Source: Heyndrickxia camelliae
Lineage (GTDB): Bacteria; Bacillota; Bacilli; Bacillales; Bacillaceae_C
DNA length: 64,000 bases
NCBI RefSeq assembly: GCF_002844575.1
Contig: NZ_PIQO01000005.1
Location: 62,001 to 126,000 of the forward strand
Reading direction: 5' to 3'
The notes beneath the pieces were generated by a model. It was not told where the DNA came from. It saw only the letters and a list, made by a program, of their open reading frames with translations, and searched no databases. This document shows, piece after piece, positions 44,563 to 53,810 of this stretch. Positions within the stretch are counted from its first letter, which is position 1. The number at the start of each line of letters is the position of its first letter. The position numbers and the translations under genes were made by a program.

Positions 44563-44612
44563 GAAGCTGATTGCAAGAGACAGTGTTCTTTCTTGTAATC
44601 AGCTTCGTTTTT
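44563..44612. terminator. Bidirectional terminator
   Basis: GAAGCTGATTGCAAGA / TCTTGTAATCAGCTTC, 16 bp with one wobble, then T-rich. It sits between the convergent ydeI-like gene and nhaC. Confidence 0.85.
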
Positions 44613-46009
44613 TAAGCACTCATTTTGTTTACTTTATTATAAGTTAATGTCTTGCCTGTAAAACCAAAAAGTATCGTTAAAATAGGGGATAATAAGCAGA
44701 AAAAGGCGAATGGCAAGTAGTGTAAAGTATTAACTCCAAGAACATTCGTTAAAAATACTCCACAAACACTCCACGGTACGAGCGGATTCACAACTGTTCC
44801 AGCATCTTCCACTACTCTCCCAAGATTCTTATTTGCGAGACCAAGTCGGGCAAATGATGGTTGAAATGTTTCGCCAGGAAGAATAATCGACAAATATTGC
44901 TCACCAATGAAAATATTCACCCCGATAGCGGTAAAAGCGGCTGTCATAATAACTGTACCAACTTTGTTCAATGCTTTATCGATTGATCGCAGTAATACTG
45001 GAATAATTCCCAATGTAAATGTGAGACCACCCATGCTTAAAGCTAATATAACCAAGGATACGGTAAACATCATACTATTTAATCCGCCTCTAGTAAGGAG
45101 GCTGTCTATGGCTTTGTTTCCGGTCGAGGAGACATAGCCGTTAAGGATAATTTGGAACAATTCCTTCCCAGTTGTATGGAAGTGAAAAAAAGAAAGAATC
45201 ATGGCAAATAGAGAATTAAACGCCAACGTTATAAAAGCAGAAACTTTCTTATATGCAAAGATTGCAAGAATGATAACGGGAAGCAGGCTATACCAATGTA
45301 CTAAATGGGTAGCTCTCAATCCGTCCTGAAAACTTTCTAGTTTATTTAAATTTGCATTTGTTACACTTGGAGACAGCAGCGCATACACAATAAAGCTAAT
45401 AATAAATGCTGGTACGGTGGTCCAGGCCATATTGCGAATATGCTCAAATAAATCTACCTTCATGATAGTGGATGCAAGGTTTGCGGTGTCTGATAAAGGG
45501 GACATTTTATCTCCGAAAAAGGCCCCAGATACAACCGCACCAGCCGTAATGGCTAAGGAAGCGTCAAGTGCAGACGCAATACCGATGAAGGCAACGCCAA
45601 GAGTGGCGGAGGTCGTTAAAGAACTCCCAATTGCAATCCCGACAATAGCCGTAACAACAAAGACGATGGCGTAGAAGAAATGGACTGTTGCAATTTGAAA
45701 ACCTGAGTAAACAAGAGTTGGAATTGTTCCACTGATCATCCATGTCGCAATCAATAGTCCGATTAAGAAAAATAGGAAAATAGCCGCCAATCCTGATTGT
45801 GCTCCTTTTACCATGCCATCCTCTAAAATCTTAAACGGAACCTTTTTAATAAATCCAAAAATGATTAATAGGAAAATGGATAATAATATCGGAATATGTG
45901 GTGCTGCCGAAAATCTAATAATGCTGACACTAATCATCCCGATAATTAAAATGGTAAGAATAAGTGCCTCTATGAGAGTGGGGGTGTATACTTTCTTCAC
46001 TTGATTCAT
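44612..46009 (-). CDS. nhaC: NhaC family Na+/H+ antiporter-like transporter under T-box control
   Basis: A 465-aa protein with about 11 TM helices. ITAGAVVSGAFFGDKMSPLS is the NhaC signature, and GEQYLSIILPGETF and VPWSVCGVFL are also conserved. The NhaC/YheL/MleN group is annotated as Na+/H+ or malate-lactate antiporters. Several Bacillus members lie behind tyrosine T-boxes and are predicted amino acid transporters. The long T-box leader here, with a UAC specifier, points to tyrosine uptake as the likely physiological task (inference). The start ATG 46009 has AGGAGGTAATC 6 nt upstream. Confidence 0.9.
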   Translation of the reverse strand: MNQVKKVYTPTLIEALILTILIIGMISVSIIRFSAAPHIPILLSIFLLIIFGFIKKVPFKILEDGMVKGAQSGLAAIFLFFLIGLLIATWMISGTIPTLVYSGFQIATVHFFYAIVFVVTAIVGIAIGSSLTTSATLGVAFIGIASALDASLAITAGAVVSGAFFGDKMSPLSDTANLASTIMKVDLFEHIRNMAWTTVPAFIISFIVYALLSPSVTNANLNKLESFQDGLRATHLVHWYSLLPVIILAIFAYKKVSAFITLAFNSLFAMILSFFHFHTTGKELFQIILNGYVSSTGNKAIDSLLTRGGLNSMMFTVSLVILALSMGGLTFTLGIIPVLLRSIDKALNKVGTVIMTAAFTAIGVNIFIGEQYLSIILPGETFQPSFARLGLANKNLGRVVEDAGTVVNPLVPWSVCGVFLTNVLGVNTLHYLPFAFFCLLSPILTILFGFTGKTLTYNKVNKMSA

Positions 46010-46044
46010 ATGTTGATTACCTCCTGTGATGTATTAAAAATAAA

Positions 46045-46255
46045 AAGAGAGCCTCTTGTCCCAAAGTAGGGACGGAGACTCTCCGCGGTACCACCCTAGT
46101 TAATGATGTCACTCATTCACTCTTTTACATTCCAAAACTGCACACGATGTATTTCATCCTTCTTATCGCCTGGATTTACAGCAACCATCCAGTCTCTTCT
46201 TGCTGCTAATAAGAGAATTACTAAGGTTCGTGATTTGGATAAAATATTAACTTTT
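46045..46255 (-). ncRNA. T-box leader, tyrosine type
   Basis: On the minus strand, the T-box core AGGGTGGTACCGCGG (at 46083-46097) precedes a terminator with arms around GTCCC/GGGAC and AGAGTC/GGCTCT and a T-run. Upstream are stem I parts: CACGA / TCGTG, the AGTA loop element, AGAGACTGG with GGTTGCTG, and the specifier loop GAAATACA. The UAC triplet read there specifies tyrosine. Uncharged tRNA-Tyr would allow nhaC transcription to continue. Confidence 0.9.
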
Positions 46256-46303
46256 ACACTTAGACGCTTTTAAGCTTTTATGCAATAAAGTAATTGATTA
46301 CTA

Positions 46304-46331
46304 ATATAACAGTTTTTCAAAAATAATCAAG
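46304..46331 (-). promoter_or_regulatory. Promoter of the T-box-nhaC unit
   Basis: On the minus strand, TTGATT, 16-nt spacer and TATATT, about 50 nt before the first T-box stem. Confidence 0.55.
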
Positions 46332-46458
46332 AGAAAAATTAAGAGATTTGCAGAAAATGAATCTAAATATTTTAGTATGGTAATGAATGGCTATTTACAA
46401 ACGTTCAATCTATTGAGATGATTTGTTAAAATAAAGACGTACAAAGGGGGAGGAAAGA

Positions 46459-47403
46459 GTGGAATCAGAAAAATTGAAAAAGGTTATTGAGGCTGCCAGG
46501 CTGTATTATTTATTAGATTACAATCAGAATCAAATTGCTGATAAGTTAGGAGTATCAAGGCCGACGGTATCGCGATTATTGCAAATAGCGAAAAATGAAG
46601 GGATTGTCCAAATAAAAATTACAGATCCGATGGAAGATTCTGAACAATTATCAAAACAACTTGAAAAAAAGTTCAATTTAAAAAAGGCAATCGTTGCTTC
46701 TGTCCCTCAATTTGAAGACAGTATTATAAAAAACTATATTGGTGAAAAAGCGGCAATGTACTTGCACGATATTGTAAAAGATGGAGATATTATAGGGGTT
46801 ACATGGGGGACCACTTTATATCATACTGCGATTGCATTGAAGCAGAAGTTTGTAAAAGATGTCAAAGTTGTTCAATTGAAAGGAGGAGTAAGTCACTCAG
46901 AAACAAACACATACTCCTCTGAGATTTTATATCTTTTCGGGAAAGCGTTTAATACAAATCCCATCCATTTGCCGCTTCCGGCTATTGTGGATCATATTGT
47001 CGTAAAGCAGGCAATGGAAGCCGATCGGCATATTAAGAAAGTACTTGATATGGGGAAAGCTGCTAACATAGCTGTATTTACAATTGGTCCAACAAAGTCA
47101 GAGTCACTGCTCTTTCAGCTAGGGTATTTTTCTGATGAGGATATGCGCATGATACGTTCTCAAGCTGTAGGAGATATTTGTTCACGTTTTTTTGACCAAG
47201 ATGGTAATATTTTGAATGAACATTTAAATAGCAGAACGTTGGGAATCGAATTACATTATTTAAAGCAAAAGGAATATTCTATACTTGTAGCGGGGGGACC
47301 TCAAAAAATCGAAGGGATTTATGGAGCACTCAAGGCGGGATACGCTAATGTCGTTATTGTAGATCAATTAACTGCAAAGTTTCTGCTAGAGAAAGATGAA
47401 TAA
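46459..47403 (+). CDS. deoR: Deoxyribonucleoside regulator DeoR (SorC family)
   Basis: A 314-aa repressor. An N-terminal HTH, NQNQIADKLGVSRPTVSRLLQ (residues 20-40), is followed by the SorC-type sugar-phosphate domain with GDIIGVTWGTTLYHTA and VVQLKGGVSHSETNT, and the conserved end LVAGGPQKIEGIYGALKAG. It represses deoC-cdd-nupC and is relieved by deoxyribose-5-phosphate, as in B. subtilis. It starts with GTG 46459, behind GGGGGAGG. It is separated from its targets by a terminator and operator region. Confidence 0.93.
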   Translation: MESEKLKKVIEAARLYYLLDYNQNQIADKLGVSRPTVSRLLQIAKNEGIVQIKITDPMEDSEQLSKQLEKKFNLKKAIVASVPQFEDSIIKNYIGEKAAMYLHDIVKDGDIIGVTWGTTLYHTAIALKQKFVKDVKVVQLKGGVSHSETNTYSSEILYLFGKAFNTNPIHLPLPAIVDHIVVKQAMEADRHIKKVLDMGKAANIAVFTIGPTKSESLLFQLGYFSDEDMRMIRSQAVGDICSRFFDQDGNILNEHLNSRTLGIELHYLKQKEYSILVAGGPQKIEGIYGALKAGYANVVIVDQLTAKFLLEKDE

Positions 47404-47412
47404 TGTATTAAT

Positions 47413-47482
47413 AAAAAGGCTATCCCAATAAGGGGTTATCAGGAATTATTGCTTTCCGCTCTTAATCTGGGAGGCCTTTTTT
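47413..47482 (+). terminator. Terminator after deoR
   Basis: AAAAAGGCTATCCCA and TGGGAGGCCTTTTTT form an imperfect stem with a long loop that contains a smaller fold. Confidence 0.55.
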
Positions 47483-47507
47483 ATGCTCATCTGGAAAATT
47501 TTAAATC

Positions 47508-47557
47508 TTACATTTGTTCAAATGAATATTTACATTTGTTCTATATGCTGATATATT
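47508..47557 (+). promoter_or_regulatory. DeoR operator and deoC promoter
   Basis: CATTTG-TT-CAAATG is a perfect dyad (47511-47524). Its left half-site TTACATTTGTTC is repeated directly at 47530-47541, 22 bp on, and overlaps the -35 TTTACA (47529-47534). The -10 TATATT (47552-47557) follows after 17 nt. This matches the B. subtilis DeoR operator layout of a palindrome plus a direct repeat of one half. Confidence 0.8.
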
Positions 47558-47562
47558 ATTTG

Positions 47563-47576
47563 TGTAAAGGTTTTCA
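47563..47576 (+). promoter_or_regulatory. Candidate cre site at the deoC transcription start
   Basis: TGTAAAGGTTTTCA matches the CcpA consensus TGNAANCGNWWNCA except for G in place of C at the central CG. Its position at about +1 suits repression. Catabolite repression of the equivalent operon is known in B. subtilis. Confidence 0.5.
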
Positions 47577-47680
47577 AGATGCTATCAAATAGAAATGGTT
47601 TGTATAGTAAATGATAATGAGTAAAATACATCATTTCATTTCTTTCATATAAGAGATTAATAGAAAAGAGGATATAAAAA

Positions 47681-48352
47681 ATGAATCATTCCTTAGCACA
47701 AATGATCGATCATACATTATTAAAAGCAAATGCCACAAAAGCGGAAGTTCAAAAACTAGCGGAAGAAGCAAAAGAATATTCTTTTGCGTCGGTTTGCGTA
47801 AATCCTACATGGGTGAAAACCGCTGCTGAAATATTAAAAGATACACCGGTTAAAGTGTGTACGGTTATCGGTTTTCCACTTGGGGCTACTACATCTGAAG
47901 TAAAGGCTTTCGAGGCAAAAAATGCGATTGAAAATGGTGCCACAGAGATTGATATGGTTATTAATATTGGAGCTTTAAAGGACAAGCAATACGAAATGGT
48001 TGAAAAAGACATCCAAGCAGTTGTAGAAGCAGCAAAAGGAAAAGCCTTAACAAAAGTTATTATTGAAACGTGCCTTTTAACAGATGAAGAAAAGGAAATC
48101 GCTTGTCAGTTATCGGTTAAAGCTGGTGCGGATTTTGTGAAGACTTCTACTGGTTTCTCAACAGGAGGTGCAACTGCAGAGGATGTTGCATTGATGAGAA
48201 AGACAGTTGGACCAAAAATTGGTGTTAAAGCTTCCGGTGGCGTAAGAAGCTTAGAGGATGCTGAAAAAATGATTAAAGCAGGTGCAACACGCATTGGTGC
48301 AAGCTCTGGGGTTGCGATTGTAAACGGTCAAACCTCTACCTCTTCTTATTAA
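47681..48352 (+). CDS. deoC: Deoxyribose-phosphate aldolase
   Basis: A 223-aa class I aldolase that splits deoxyribose-5-phosphate into acetaldehyde and glyceraldehyde-3-phosphate. The Schiff-base lysine is K154 in [10 protein letters not shown], the proton-relay K183 is in [10 protein letters not shown], and D91 is in [12 protein letters not shown]. It starts at 47681 behind AAGAGGA. It is the first gene of the DeoR-controlled operon. Confidence 0.97.
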   Translation: MNHSLAQMIDHTLLKANATKAEVQKLAEEAKEYSFASVCVNPTWVKTAAEILKDTPVKVCTVIGFPLGATTSEVKAFEAKNAIENGATEIDMVINIGALKDKQYEMVEKDIQAVVEAAKGKALTKVIIETCLLTDEEKEIACQLSVKAGADFVKTSTGFSTGGATAEDVALMRKTVGPKIGVKASGGVRSLEDAEKMIKAGATRIGASSGVAIVNGQTSTSSY

Positions 48353-48380
48353 TAATGATAATCATGACAGGGGGATGTAA

Positions 48381-48782
<402 letters not shown>

Positions 48783-48872
48783 CGGCTTTAACCTTTACTA
48801 ATTAATAGTTTTATATTTTTTGTAAACGTATCCATTTTTGTTAAAAAACTTACAACTTAGGGAGAAAGCATA

Positions 48873-50051
48873 ATGAAATATTTAATTTCTATACTCGGTA
48901 TTTTAGTCGTTCTTGGTCTTGCATTTCTCGTAAGTAATAATAAGAAAAAGGTTAAATATAAGCCTATTATTATTATGATCGTCTTGCAATTGGCATTATC
49001 CTATATACTATTAAATACAAAATTTGGTTTACTTATTATTAAAGGAATATCAGAGGTTTTCAGCAAATTACTCGAATATGCAAATGCAGGGGTAATGTTT
49101 GTATTTGGCGGGTTAACTAATAAGGGAGAAGCTCCTTTTTTCTTAAATGTATTACTTCCAATTGTATTTATTTCCGTATTAATTGGTATTTTTCAATATT
49201 TAAAAATCCTTCCATTTATTATGAAGGGTATTGGGTTATTACTTAGTAAAGTAAATGGCATGGGAAAATTAGAATCTTATAATGCGGTAGCGTCTGCAAT
49301 GGTTGGACAGTCAGAGGTTTTTATTACTGTTAAAAAACAATTACATCATTTACCATCCCATCGTCTATATACGTTATGTGCTTCTGCGATGTCAACGGTA
49401 TCTATGTCTATTGTTGGGGCATATATGACGATGATAGAACCGAAATATGTTGTAACGGCATTAGTAGTTAATTTATTTGGAGGCTTCATTATTTCCTCTA
49501 TTATCAATCCATATACTGTGGATAGTAAGGAAGATATATTGGAAATACAGGAAGAAAAACAAAGCTTTTTCGAAATGCTTGGCGAATATATTTTAGATGG
49601 ATTTAAAGTAGCAATTATTGTTGGTGCAATGCTTATTGGTTTCGTAGCTTTAATGGCGGCTATTGATAATGTATTTGATTTAATTTTTGGAGTCTCATTC
49701 CAGCAAATACTTGGATATATCTTTGCACCGTTTGCATTTTTGATGGGAATTCCTGCTTCAGAAGCGGTAAAAGCAGGTGGGATTATGGCAACAAAACTTG
49801 TAACGAATGAATTTGTAGCCATGATGGATTTAACCAAAATACAAGCAAGTCTTAGTCCGAGATCAATTGGAATCATTTCTGTCTTTCTAGTGTCCTTTGC
49901 GAACTTCTCCTCTATCGGAATCATTGCTGGGGCAGTAAAAGGCTTAAGTGAAAAGCAAGGAAATGTTGTTGCAAGATTTGGATTAAAGCTTCTATTCGGC
50001 GCAACATTAGTAAGTGTTTTATCAGCAATTATTGTTAGCTTTATTTTGTAA
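48873..50051 (+). CDS. nupC: Concentrative nucleoside transporter
   Basis: A 392-aa CNT-family H+/pyrimidine-nucleoside symporter. It shows [20 protein letters not shown] (the nucleoside-binding QSEV motif), [35 protein letters not shown] and [20 protein letters not shown]. It has about 10 TM helices. It lies third in deoC-cdd-nupC; the pdp gene that follows nupC in B. subtilis is absent. It starts at 48873 after GGGAG. Confidence 0.95.
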   Translation: MKYLISILGILVVLGLAFLVSNNKKKVKYKPIIIMIVLQLALSYILLNTKFGLLIIKGISEVFSKLLEYANAGVMFVFGGLTNKGEAPFFLNVLLPIVFISVLIGIFQYLKILPFIMKGIGLLLSKVNGMGKLESYNAVASAMVGQSEVFITVKKQLHHLPSHRLYTLCASAMSTVSMSIVGAYMTMIEPKYVVTALVVNLFGGFIISSIINPYTVDSKEDILEIQEEKQSFFEMLGEYILDGFKVAIIVGAMLIGFVALMAAIDNVFDLIFGVSFQQILGYIFAPFAFLMGIPASEAVKAGGIMATKLVTNEFVAMMDLTKIQASLSPRSIGIISVFLVSFANFSSIGIIAGAVKGLSEKQGNVVARFGLKLLFGATLVSVLSAIIVSFIL

Positions 50052-50164
50052 AAAGGATAAAAAGCATTTCCTAGATCAATTAGGATTTGCTTTTTCTTTT
50101 TTAGACACGGTAACGGTACTAAAATTCAAGTTGAAGAGGTGACAAAATGCCGTGAGATACCAGG

Positions 50165-50830
50165 GTGATTTCACAGCATGTACGTATGGGTGATGTCGGA
50201 TTATTATTATCAGGAGCAACGTTATTTTTAAACAGCCTCATGTTGTTTGGAAAAGCAGATCATAAGAGTGTAGGAGTATTCAATTTGTTTGTGGGATTAC
50301 TGCAAGTGATTATTCCTTTCTATTTAATTATTGTGTCGGATCAACAGCACTGGACGATTTTTCATTTAGCCTGTGTTTTTCTATTTGGTTTAACTTATTT
50401 ATTTGTTGGTATTACAAATTTATCAGGCTTTAGCGGAAACGGATTAGGGTGGTTTTCCCTTTGGGTATCCATCATCGCCATAGTTTATATGGGTGTTTAT
50501 CTAATTCATTTTCATGATATTGTCAATGCATTGACATGGGGAATGTGGGCCTATTTATGGTGTTTATTCTTTTTATCCATGTCCTTGAATAAAAAAATCA
50601 ACAACTATGTTGGAAAAGTGGCATTTGTGCAATCATGGGTGACACTTACGATTCCTTCCCTATTGTCCTTAATGGGAGCGTGGAACACCGATATTATGTC
50701 TCATATCTGGGTGTATGTGCAAGTGATATCAATAGTGTATTTCTGTATATGTACAGTACAGGAGATAACGGCTGCGAGTAAGCAAAGAAAACAAAAGAAT
50801 GTATCCATAAATCCAATCTTAAAATCATAA
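50165..50830 (+). CDS. AmiS/UreI family channel
   Basis: A 221-aa protein with six to seven TM helices of the UreI/AmiS type, which carry urea or short amides. It has GLLLSGATLFLNSLMLFG at the N-terminus and LTWGMWAYLWCLFFLSMSL late. Neither urease nor amidase genes are nearby. The start is unclear. GTG 50165 or ATG 50186 lack a good site, while a well-placed ATG at 50147 (AGAGGTG upstream) reads M-P-stop in the same frame. The N-terminus may be shortened by a mutation, or the tiny frame may serve coupling. Confidence 0.75.
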   Translation: MISQHVRMGDVGLLLSGATLFLNSLMLFGKADHKSVGVFNLFVGLLQVIIPFYLIIVSDQQHWTIFHLACVFLFGLTYLFVGITNLSGFSGNGLGWFSLWVSIIAIVYMGVYLIHFHDIVNALTWGMWAYLWCLFFLSMSLNKKINNYVGKVAFVQSWVTLTIPSLLSLMGAWNTDIMSHIWVYVQVISIVYFCICTVQEITAASKQRKQKNVSINPILKS

Positions 50831-50891
50831 AGAACTCTCTGTGAGAATACGAAAGGGCTCCATTTTGAGGTTAAGTACGGTAAAGTGACAT

Positions 50892-50926
50892 AAAACTGGC
50901 AAACAAAATAATACTGCCAGTTTTTC
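50892..50926 (+). terminator. Terminator after the AmiS/UreI gene
   Basis: An AAAACTGGCA / TGCCAGTTTTT stem. Confidence 0.8.
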
Positions 50927-51033
50927 TATTGTTAAGGTTAAATCCCTTCCGATAAATCACAATCTTATTGAACGAACGGACAAGTAGTTGAAGCGAAAAT
51001 GATGGAAAAACTACGAAGTGGGATCTTGTAGTA

Positions 51034-51077
51034 AAAAATGGATGAGGTCCTTTTTAACAGGGACTTCATCCATTTTT
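51034..51077 (-). terminator. Terminator of ymaF (works in both directions)
   Basis: An AAAAATGGATGAGGTCC / GGGACTTCATCCATTTTT stem with T-runs on both strands. Confidence 0.8.
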
Positions 51078-51084
51078 CATTGTA

Positions 51085-51423
51085 TTATTTTGTACCGGGA
51101 GCGGGTTGGTCGACACCCTTTACATGGTGACGATGATGATTCGCTTCACTTGTGTAAAAGTCATAATAATGAACATGCATGCCATTGACGACTGGAATAG
51201 CCGGACCTGAATAGGCTTTATAGTAATGTGTGTGTCCGTCTTCGTATAATACATAACCCTCCGTATAATGAATATGACTTCCATCTTCCGTCTGAATCGG
51301 TGGCGATGTAACATCAAGACATTGATGAACATGCCCATTATCTACAGATGTATAGTCAACGGATCCATGATTATGATGTGCGACGAAACCCTCCACAAAG
51401 TCATCCTTTGCCACCCTTTTCAT
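51085..51423 (-). CDS. ymaF: YmaF family histidine-rich protein
   Basis: A 112-aa protein with many His residues in repeating GxxHxH patterns: VDNGHVHQCLD, EDGSHIHYTEG, EDGHTHYYKAYSGPAIPV, NGMHVHYYDFYT and the end VKGVDQPAPGTK. This matches B. subtilis YmaF, function unknown, with metal binding likely from composition. ATG 51423 follows TAGGAGGG by 6 nt, and a start 7 codons upstream lacks a site. Confidence 0.85.
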   Translation of the reverse strand: MKRVAKDDFVEGFVAHHNHGSVDYTSVDNGHVHQCLDVTSPPIQTEDGSHIHYTEGYVLYEDGHTHYYKAYSGPAIPVVNGMHVHYYDFYTSEANHHRHHVKGVDQPAPGTK

Positions 51424-51512
51424 TAAAGTCCCTCCTAGATGCATATTTTCTATAAAAATTATGCATTTATAGCCCTTTATATTCGAGGTTTTGTTAATGG
51501 GGTGTTTATAAA

Positions 51513-52235
51513 TTAATGTGTACTAAAGTAAAAGAAAACACGCTCAAAATTAATGGATTTCGAATACGCCTGAATGGAATATATACTTCGTTCTCTTGCT
51601 TTTTTTAAGGCGATATTTTTTACCGGAGTTATTTCGTTTACACGCAGATGAATGATGATAAAAACAACAAACGAAGTACCTGACAAGAACATATTGAGTA
51701 TATTATCCAGAATAATATCAAGTCGATATGCCTCAACACCGTACTTGAGAATCCATTGTATTAAACAAAAGGTATATATAAGTTCGTTTATACAGTAAAT
51801 GATTGTTGTTAGTTTAAAAAGCTTGTATATCTTTTTCTCAAAAAACAACTCTTTCGTTATCTTTCTGTCATATCCTTTCAACGTCATTAGATCGAGCGCA
51901 AAATATAAATAAAGAGGCCTCTTAAAAATAAGACTTATTAAATATATAAATAATAAGGTTAATGAGTAAAAAATATTATTCCATAAAAGTTGTAAGGCCG
52001 AACCGGAAAGTAGGTCCAATAATAGACCAACAATTAAGTTTAGAATAACAAATAATCCTGTAAAGGTTAGCTTTTGATTATTTTTGAACCTGTATAAGCT
52101 ATATATAATTCCAGGTATAGTGGTGAGAATCATAGCAGGATAGTCTCCTACAAGTCCCCGACAAGTTTCCCAGCATACTAAAGGAAATAAAAAAAACAGA
52201 AATACATCAAATATTAACATTAAGGCTGGTTTCAT
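51513..52235 (-). CDS. VC0807 family membrane protein
   Basis: A 240-aa protein with six TM helices. GDYPAMILTTIPGIIYSLYR (residues 30-49), GLLLDLLSGSALQLLWNN and RPLYLYFALDLMTLKGYD are the typical blocks of the VC0807 group, which resembles an intracellular septation or DUF3159-type membrane protein. No function is established. It starts at 52235. The 260-bp gap to 52495 contains IDVHLWLWNLAG in one frame, possibly a relic, and the TetR operator. Confidence 0.7.
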   Translation of the reverse strand: MKPALMLIFDVFLFFLFPLVCWETCRGLVGDYPAMILTTIPGIIYSLYRFKNNQKLTFTGLFVILNLIVGLLLDLLSGSALQLLWNNIFYSLTLLFIYLISLIFKRPLYLYFALDLMTLKGYDRKITKELFFEKKIYKLFKLTTIIYCINELIYTFCLIQWILKYGVEAYRLDIILDNILNMFLSGTSFVVFIIIHLRVNEITPVKNIALKKARERSIYSIQAYSKSINFERVFFYFSTH

Positions 52236-52460
52236 AATTTCACCGTGCTTTCTAGCGTTATTTAAAATATATGATTTTCAATTATAAAAAGAACATAGAT
52301 GACTATCCTTTTTATTATCCATTTACCCACTTTGTAAATGGGATGAAAAGAGATGGATTAGCACCTATTGATGTACATCTATGGTTATGGAACCTAGCAG
52401 GATTTTCTTAAAAAGAAAATATTGTAATTGTAAAAAATAAATGGTAAAATTTACATTAAG

Positions 52461-52480
52461 TTAGTTAGTTGAATAACTAA
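52461..52480. promoter_or_regulatory. TetR operator candidate
   Basis: TTAGTTA-N6-TAACTAA, a perfect 7-bp dyad ending 15 bp before the tetR start codon, suited to autorepression. Confidence 0.7.
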
Positions 52481-52495
52481 TAAGGTGGTGACGAA

Positions 52496-53083
52496 TTGGC
52501 AAAACCTAATATTATTAGTAAGGGAGATTTAATTAAAAGTGCAAAGGAGTGTTTAGTGAATAACGGAATCGACAAGTTTACCTTACGGGCAGTTGCAGAG
52601 CAGGCAGGAGTAACGCAGGGAACAATCTATTATCATTTTAAAACTAAAGAGCAGCTGTTATTAGACATTGTTCAAGATACTTGTGAAAGCTCGTGGTCAG
52701 AGATATCAGAACTAAGTAATCAATATATTATCAGTCAAGCAATAGAATCGGCTAAAAGTCGGTGTTCTTATGATTCTTTTTTTCATAAATTATTTCTTAC
52801 ACTGGTTGTTTCAGGTTTTAACAACGAAACAATAAGAGGTAAATTAGGAGAGATAACGCAATCTGAAAACAATGCATTGACTCAAAGCTTATTAACTTTA
52901 TGGTCAAAAACACCGATTGATGGTGTTTCTGTAGAAACGTGGGGAATTCTCATCAATGCAATTGTTGATGGGTTAGCATTACAAGCATTGGTACAAAAAG
53001 ATTTTCCAGTAGAAAAAACATATGAAGAGCTTGGACAACTATTTAAAGGTCTTACTCAATTACTTAACGAGGGGGATAAGTAA
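52496..53083 (+). CDS. TetR/AcrR family transcriptional regulator
   Basis: A 195-aa protein. The HTH is FTLRAVAEQAGVTQGTIYYH FKTKEQLL (residues 24-52), with a divergent C-terminal ligand domain. It starts with TTG 52496 after AAGGTGGTG. It is translationally coupled to a DUF5367 gene (TAATG), so it probably controls that membrane protein and itself through the dyad at 52461. Confidence 0.9.
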   Translation: MAKPNIISKGDLIKSAKECLVNNGIDKFTLRAVAEQAGVTQGTIYYHFKTKEQLLLDIVQDTCESSWSEISELSNQYIISQAIESAKSRCSYDSFFHKLFLTLVVSGFNNETIRGKLGEITQSENNALTQSLLTLWSKTPIDGVSVETWGILINAIVDGLALQALVQKDFPVEKTYEELGQLFKGLTQLLNEGDK

Positions 53084-53490
53084 TGAAAGGATATTTAATC
53101 ACTGTATTATGGGGTGTGTTAGTTTGGTTCTTTGCTACAATGTTTTTTGTATTATTTGGAGAACATGTGCTATTTAGTCCTGGAACGGAAAACTTTACAA
53201 TAAGCATTTTATTATTAGTGATAATAACAGGGCTTTTTTTGTGGGGGATCACTTATATTTATCTGTTATTGGATAAAACAAAAAATGCACCATTAAAGTT
53301 TGGAATAATTGGAACTATCATTGGTTTAACATTGGACACGTTTTCTTTATCGAACTACAATTTGATTTTTCCAAAATTAGATGATACACAGGTTATTGCA
53401 TTTACAGCGTGGATGTCTTTTGCTTATGCATTATATTTATTTATTCCTGCAATGATAAACCAACAAAGAATGAAACATCATAAGGTGTAA
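53083..53490 (+). CDS. DUF5367-like four-TM membrane protein
   Basis: A 135-aa protein with four TM helices: ITVLWGVLVWFFATMFFVLF, ISILLLVIITGLFLWGITYI, FGIIGTIIGLTLDTFSL and FTAWMSFAYALYLFIPAMI. The LDTFS and WMSFAYALYLFIP motifs suggest DUF5367. The ATG overlaps the tetR stop, so it is in the same operon. Role unknown. Confidence 0.7.
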   Translation: MKGYLITVLWGVLVWFFATMFFVLFGEHVLFSPGTENFTISILLLVIITGLFLWGITYIYLLLDKTKNAPLKFGIIGTIIGLTLDTFSLSNYNLIFPKLDDTQVIAFTAWMSFAYALYLFIPAMINQQRMKHHKV

Positions 53491-53602
53491 AATAGTTTTA
53501 ATGCTTACTATTAAAGTAACAGGTGTCTTAATCAAGCAGTACTATTTGAGAAATAGTGTTATGTTAGGAGTAGTAAATGGAAAAAAGGTTTTATGATGAT
53601 GA

Positions 53603-53629
53603 AGGCAATGGATTTTCGTTGCCCTTTTT
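53603..53629 (+). terminator. Terminator
   Basis: A GGCAA / TTGCC stem followed by C and eight T. Confidence 0.55.
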
Positions 53630-53695
53630 TTGTTGGCAAATGAAGCCGCAAGATTGGAATAAAAAGAGGCAGGTTAATTTTATGGGGGGAATATT

Positions 53696-53785
53696 CTGAA
53701 ACCATTGTACCTTTTATTCGTAAATATATTAGTTTGGATGATTATCGGAATACAAATTAATTTTATTCCGATTTTTTACAACTAA
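53696..53785 (+). CDS. Putative 29-aa hydrophobic microprotein with CTG start
   Basis: CTG 53696 lies 5 to 6 nt after GGGGGGA and reads KPLYLLFVNILVWMIIGIQI NFIPIFYN before TAA. This is one TM helix. Its end overlaps an ATCGGAATA / TATTCCGAT hairpin with a T-run (53743-53777), which may act as a terminator. It is probably co-transcribed with the frameshifted membrane gene next to it. The CTG start is unusual; it may be a mutated ATG. Confidence 0.3.
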   Translation: MKPLYLLFVNILVWMIIGIQINFIPIFYN

Positions 53786-53810
53786 TTTATGAGTCAGGAA
53801 GGGGATTATT

